Shown: one piece after another, positions 58,897 to 64,000 of the stretch
Layout of the letters: each line of letters starts with the position of its first letter
Numbering within the stretch: the first letter of the stretch is position 1
Assembly (NCBI GenBank): GCA_963082975.1
Contig: OY720345.1
Span: 16,394,491-16,458,490, forward strand
DNA: 64,000 bases
From: Labia minor
Lineage: Eukaryota > Arthropoda > Insecta > Dermaptera > Spongiphoridae
Direction: 5' to 3'
Position numbers and translations under genes: made by a program
The notes under the pieces: generated by a model
The model's input: the letters and a program-made list of their open reading frames with translations, nothing else
The model's database searches: none
What the model was told of the DNA's origin: nothing

Positions 58897-59400
58897 TACG
58901 AGGGTCATTCACCAAGTACTTAGCCTCACCGCCCAATGGCGCTGCTATCACAAAAGTTTTACCATCATGTAGTACATTATTTTACTAGCCTACTATCAAA
59001 GTTTCAGTCAATTCCCTTCACTAGTTTTGTTTTGACAGCCTTTGGAAGCGAGCATGTCGATCAGTTGTACAAAAATCGCCATGGCCAAATTGGTCGAATT
59101 GCCTACGAATTGCTGCCTCATCCACCTTACTCTCCAGATTAACCCCCCCTGTGATTACTTTTTGTTTCCAAACCTGAAAAAGTCACTCGCCGGGAATAAA
59201 TTTGGGTCAAATTGTTCTTTTTCCATTTTTGTACAACTGACGCTCGCTTCCAAAGGCTGTCAAAATAAAACTAGTGAAGGAAATTGACTGGAACTCTGAC
59301 AGTAGGCTAGTAAAAGAATGTACTACATGATGGTAAAACTCTTTTGTGATAGCAACGTTATCGGACGGTGAGGCTAAGTACTTGTTGAATGACCCTCGTA
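58897..59400. mobile_element. mariner-derived element with ~178-bp TIRs
   Basis: 500-bp element (58899-59398) flanked by TA on both sides. Ends start CGAGGGTCATTCA. The inverted repeats extend about 178 bp on each side (to ~59078 and from ~59222), far longer than the ~30 bp of ordinary mariners. The ~140-bp centre is the C-terminal end of a mariner transposase. Confidence 0.9.
59079..59221 (+). pseudogene. mariner transposase C-terminal remnant, frameshifted
   Basis: One frame gives LLPHPPYSPD, which includes the third catalytic Asp region of mariner (D34D type). After a frame change near 59142, at a CCCCCC run, the adjacent frame gives PPCDYFLFPNLKKSLAG and KFGSN. Only about 45 residues remain, so it is inactive. 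Confidence 0.88.
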
Positions 59401-59704
59401 AATAGAGTTGTATTTATTTGTCATACAATATATCTAAAAAATTTTTTTTTTAATTAAAGTAATGTAATTATATACATTTTATATTATAAATATTATCAAA
59501 TAATTATTTTGATTTTTAGATTTTTTTAATTTTGTATGAATATATAAGTATATACTTTACATATCGTTTAAGATTTGGGTGGCATATTATACTAACTATA
59601 TTAATTTAAATTTTAAATCATGTAGATATGTAATAACGGTTTGGCTCTTCATAATATAAGAAAAACCTGAAAGTGGCTCTCATTGATTTCATCCTTGCTC
59701 ATCT
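59401..59704. other. AT-rich spacer
   Basis: Nothing recognised between the mariner element and the next repeat. Confidence 0.45.
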
Positions 59705-59960
59705 CTGATATATATATATATATAATATATAAATAATATATCTATTATATATATATATAAAAAAAAGTTTTTGTCTGCACATTGCTGAGAATTTAAAATT
59801 TTTTGCTTATCTTCGCGTTTCATGATCTCTAGAATCCAAAAGTGACTTTAGAATTTTTCCTGTCTGTCTGTCTGGAAATTCTCACGTTAAAGACTCAAAA
59901 TTGGCTAAACCGATTTCGATGAAATTACATCACAGTATTCTTGCATATCTCAAAAATTAA
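59705..59960 (+). repeat. Candidate repeat E, Helentron-like layout
   Basis: A (TA)n tract, then AAAAAAAGTTTTTGTCTGCA, a CTGTCTGTCTG microsatellite and GATTTCGATGAAATTA. The order resembles B and C, but no second copy is in the window. Confidence 0.3.
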
Positions 59961-60049
59961 TTTTTTAAAATTTGATATTTACCTACATGTTGTCATTCAT
60001 CAGCGCAAAGAATACAATTACAAAGGATGTCTAAAATATTTATATTTTT

Positions 60050-60195
60050 ATTTTATATCAAAATTAAAATATATAAAACAATTATTTTGCCGTTTATATT
60101 ATATGGATGTGAGGCATGGTTTATGACTTTAGGAGACGAGAGTAGATTTAGAGTATTTGAGAATAGGATACGTTATTTAGAAATAGATAAGTAAC
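60050..60195 (+). pseudogene. LINE 3' fragment (RT C-terminal region)
   Basis: One frame reads KIYKTIILPFILYGCEAW and then TLGDESRFRVFENR, the conserved segment after the RT catalytic core in LINEs. It then runs into AT-rich sequence and a stop. Same family as 49075 and 51948. Confidence 0.8.
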
Positions 60196-60964
60196 AGTAT
60201 TTTTTATTATTTTATTTTATTTTTTCAAATATTTTGTTTATTTTTGTTCAATTTATAAAATTCGTTTTTTAATTATTTTATATTTATATAATGTAAAATC
60301 AATATATTCTTATAATAATTATTCATATATAAATATTTAAATAATTATTAGACAGGATTATTTGATAATATTATAATTGAATGATAATCTTTAATCATTG
60401 GTTTAATATCTAATGAATTGTTTTCAAAACATATTATTACTTTAATGTCTATTAAATCTAACTATAATACTTTTTTTTAATTTTGTCTGTATAAATTGAA
60501 CAACCGTAAGTGAATGCTTGTTATGGTCAACGATTTCTTTTCATTTTATACCGTTTTTGCACCCAGGCTCTAGTACAAAGTTAATATTTGCAAATGTGTC
60601 TGGTTTACTGAAACCACTCAAATATATATATATATATTTTATTTTCTGTCGAGCCGGGAGACAGAAAAAGAAGATATTTCTATTGAACTAAGGAAAAAAT
60701 ATGTAAATACATATGCAAGGTGTGGCTTTTAGAAAAAGAAAAGAATTTAATTAAAAACATGATTTGATGTTTTTAAATATTATATACATTTTTATACTTT
60801 CTAGGCTATCTATGAGAAAAATTTTATATTCGTGATTCGAAAAAAATAAATAAATATAGGTTTTGGAGTACCACAAATAATAACAAATGCATTTTTTATT
60901 TTCAATAATTTGATTAAAAAAATTTAATTTATTAATTAGTCAACAAAAATAATTTAAATATTTT
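60196..60964. other. AT-rich intergenic, no gene seen
   Basis: No recognised feature. Confidence 0.45.
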
Positions 60965-60989
60965 ATCTTATCTTATTATACTAGTAAAA

Positions 60990-61028
<39 letters not shown>

Positions 61029-61508
61029 ATTTTTAAGATATTAAAACGCTCAAAGAATTTTTTTTAAATTAATTTTTATAAAGAAAAATCGATCTGTATT
61101 GGTTTGAACCTAGGAAAAAAAATCATCTTTGTTATTTTTTTCTTAATTTAAAATAGGAATTTTAATAATAAAAAAAAATGCCACAGCACTTCCTTAAATA
61201 CAAAATATTATAAAAAAAATTAAATTAATAATATTTATTTTAATATTTTGTAATCAAATTACGATATATATATTATGTTATATCCACAGGCCATACTTTT
61301 CTGTCTTCCAGTGCATTAAGTATGTTTAAAGGGTCGATGTTTTATGACTATTTTTTTTATTTATTTATGTTCTTTTAAATTATTTGAAATTGTTTAATAT
61401 ATTTTGTCGTTTATTTATTTTAAATAATAATCTTAATCTTAAATATGCATAGCTCATAAGTAATAATTTTTTTAAAGTACCGAACGGTGGCTCGGTGAAC
61501 CAGGTATA
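60965..61508 (+). mobile_element. Family F repeat, complete copy
   Basis: 5' end CTTATCTTATTATACTAGTA, a (TA)n tract (60995-61023), GCCATACTTTTCTGTCTTCC in the middle, and 3' end GAACGGTGGCTCGGTGAACC then AGGTA. No ORF. Confidence 0.82.
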
Positions 61509-62694
61509 ATGATTTTATACTAGTGGTATGTAAATAAAAGTATTTAATTCCGGTTTAAATGATAGATTAGATCATAATAAAATTTGATATTAAACCTTGG
61601 AAATGTACAATAGAAGAAAAACTAGATTCTATAATTTATCTATTTATTTATTTTGAAAGATTAAAAATAATTTTTTTATCTTTAAAGAATAATTTTACTA
61701 GCAGAATTTTAATAAAATCTTGTGGGTATTTTGTTCTTTTTAATAAATATGACAAAAACTTAAAGTTTCTAAATTAAGAAATTTCTTCTTCGTCATCACA
61801 GCCAATTTAAATTTAAATTTAAAATTATTTTTCTGTCGTTATTTTTTCTTCAAATTTATATCCTTTCATCAAAATTTCATAAAATATGTTATTTTTAGTA
61901 TTATACAAAATCTTTAAATTTATTCTTGAATTAGTTTCGAATCTTATATAATATATAAATATATTATATCTACGAATGTATTTATTTATTTTTTTAAAAA
62001 TATTTATCTCTAACCGTAAACATTTATAATACAATCAACCTTTTTTTAGTATTTATTAAAAATTATTATCAATATGTTCAAGTAATGGAATAAATAAAAG
62101 GTTGAATTCAATTAAAAACTTTTGTTTGAAACAAAAGAATAATATCAATGATTGATTTATGTCAACCGGATTCATAATCTATTATCAACCTACACACTAT
62201 TAATAATAATAATAATATTGATGAAACCATTAATTATAATATTAGAGGATAATATGAAACACATTTAAATTTTCTTTCTGATTATTTTTTTTTTTAATAT
62301 AAATATATATTATAATATACATATTATACAAAATAAATATGGGCATTAATTTTATTTTAAATTTTAATTAATTTTATCAATGATAAACCTTGATTAATTA
62401 ATTATAATTAAATTTAATTTTAGATATTATGGATTTTTAAAATGAAACTTGTTTTAATAAATTTAATAAATAGATCCAAGTTTCTCAAGCTTTTTTTGGC
62501 TACAGCCCCCCCCCCCCCCAAACCCTTCCTCTGCCTTTAGTGTGTGACCCTTGATTCTTTCAGTCCACCATTAATTATCAATTCAAAAATAACGTTATAA
62601 TTTATTGATTCACATAATTGGATAAATAATTTTCACGACTGAATTTATAAACACAATTTATGTCAGAAATTTCATTATTATTATTATTATTATT
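61509..62694. other. AT-rich intergenic, no gene seen
   Basis: A C11 run at about 62509-62519. The 69-codon minus-strand ORF at 61825 is low-complexity. Confidence 0.45.
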
Positions 62695-62716
62695 ATCTTA
62701 TTTTTTATACTAGCAA

Positions 62717-62761
<45 letters not shown>

Positions 62762-63210
62762 TTTTGAGATATTAAATCGCTCTAAGAATTTTTTGAAATT
62801 CACACCATAATAAAAAATTTTATAAAGAAAAATCGATTTGCATTGGTTTCAGCCTCGGGGAAAATTATCTTTATTAGTTTTTTCTTAATTTATTATAGGA
62901 AATTTAAATGACATCAGCAACTCCGTCAGAAAGAGCTTCCTTAAATAAAAAATCTTATAAATATAAATAAAATCAAATTACGAAATATATAAATATTATG
63001 TTATATCCACAGGCCATACTTTTCTGTCTTTCAGTATATTAATACGTACGTTTAAGGGGTGTATATTTTATGACTAATATTTTAATTTATGTTCTTTTAA
63101 ATTACATGAACGGCGGCTCGGTAAACCAGATATTAATATTATCAGCCAAACCCGATAATAAGGAATAATCTTTTTTAATGACCGAGCGGCGGGTCGGTGA
63201 ACCAGGTACT
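62695..63210 (+). mobile_element. Family F repeat with doubled 3' end
   Basis: TATACTAGCAATAATT plus a long (TA)n at the 5' end, GCCATACTTTTCTGTCTTTC in the middle. Two successive 3' tips: GAACGGCGGCTCGGTAAACC (~63108) and GAGCGGCGGGTCGGTGAACC (~63184). Confidence 0.8.
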
Positions 63211-64000
63211 TATTTTATTTAAACAAGAAATAATATCATATAAAAGAGCTAATTTATGGATAAATTAAAGATTTTTTCCTTATGATAAAATTAGAAATCA
63301 AATTTTGTAAAAAACAAAAAAATTAGTAATATTTAATATTTCAATGTATTTAATAATATCTCGTTTGACCTCCACAAGCAATTCTATTTGTTACAAGTGA
63401 TTTTGATAAAAGAATAGTTGAATTGTTAAGAAGATGTGTTAAGCGTTAAGTGGGAAGGTCAGTGAGCTATCAATTGTGCCAATGACCATCAAGAATCCAA
63501 TAATTTCTATGAACAAATTCATCTCAAGAGAAAAATTTACAAATCGAATGACAATCGTTTTTTTTTTTTTTTTTATTTAATGAATAAACTTCAAAGGTAG
63601 TATTTTTGAAAATTTGCCAATTTATAATATTATAGTTGGCAATAAAAAAAAATAAAAAAAAAATGTGTAAGTTAAATAGAAATAACGTTCAAACAGTCCA
63701 GTCACCGTGATAGTGCATTTATAATTTGTAGGTGGAAGTCAAACGAGAGGGATGGTCGAGGTAAAGAGGGGAAATTGTGAAATGTATCCCCCGCGATCTA
63801 TTTCAAATTATGTTTGAAACACCCACTCATCCGTGTAGATTCCACTTTGCAATTCATCCAACATTCAGAAGTTAAAACGTTTATCCTTTAACCTCTCATC
63901 CTCTACTTGAAATACCACGCGTAAAAATCATTATAAAAAAAAAAAAACAGAGAGACATCCATTAAAAATAAATAAAATTATCCAAATGATTTTTAACAAC
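63211..64000. other. Intergenic, no gene seen
   Basis: 63690-63900 is less AT-rich and non-repetitive. No supported reading frame or RNA gene. Confidence 0.4.

Noticed and set aside
58936..59287. Two ORFs read as separate genes
   Set aside because: Both are pieces of one frameshifted mariner transposase remnant plus its TIRs.

Overview
This is an AT-rich eukaryotic (metazoan) stretch of about 64 kb that is almost entirely intergenic or intronic and dominated by transposable elements. Poly-A/T runs, (AT)n and (TG/TA)n microsatellites, tRNA-derived SINEs, LINE fragments, hAT-like MITEs with 8-bp target duplications, a mariner remnant and very low coding density all point to an invertebrate genome. 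The LINE fragments and the TATA/TCAGT promoter suggest an arthropod, but I cannot name the species. There are no bacterial-type operons, CRISPR arrays or rRNA genes, and no canonical tRNA gene was noticed.

The commonest component is a ~560-630 bp repeat (family A, 14 full or partial loci). It begins TTTTTACTATCTCGC with a perfect hairpin and ends GCGAGATAGT-CGAG-hairpin-GCTAATTT. Two sequence-diverged families, C (5 copies plus a solo end) and D (one copy plus a duplicated end), have the same plan: asymmetric inverted repeats, a 3' hairpin, a CTWATTT tail, a microsatellite in the middle and a shared internal module. The architecture resembles Helentron/HINE rolling-circle elements. C carries paired TGACGTCA sites 20 bp apart; A carries CACGTGACGTGG.

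The one long coding region (37570-40215) is the 3' part of an R4/Dong-like non-LTR retrotransposon with reverse transcriptase, CCHC motif and restriction-like endonuclease. It sits in a TAA microsatellite, and an almost identical unoccupied version of the site lies about 6 kb away in inverted orientation (46449-46628). Other mobile DNA includes four hAT-type elements with perfect or near-perfect 8-bp target duplications and one older candidate, a 500-bp mariner derivative with ~178-bp terminal inverted repeats, two SINEs, three 3' fragments of a second LINE, a 1.19-kb element (K) hiding an intact exon, and several foldback families. Several are nested, giving a relative order of insertion.

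Possible host genes are few: a 94-codon KEN-box ORF behind a TATA/initiator promoter (12072-12558) and a GC-richer island with a candidate exon (26212-26590). The remaining stretches are AT-rich sequence with no supported gene.
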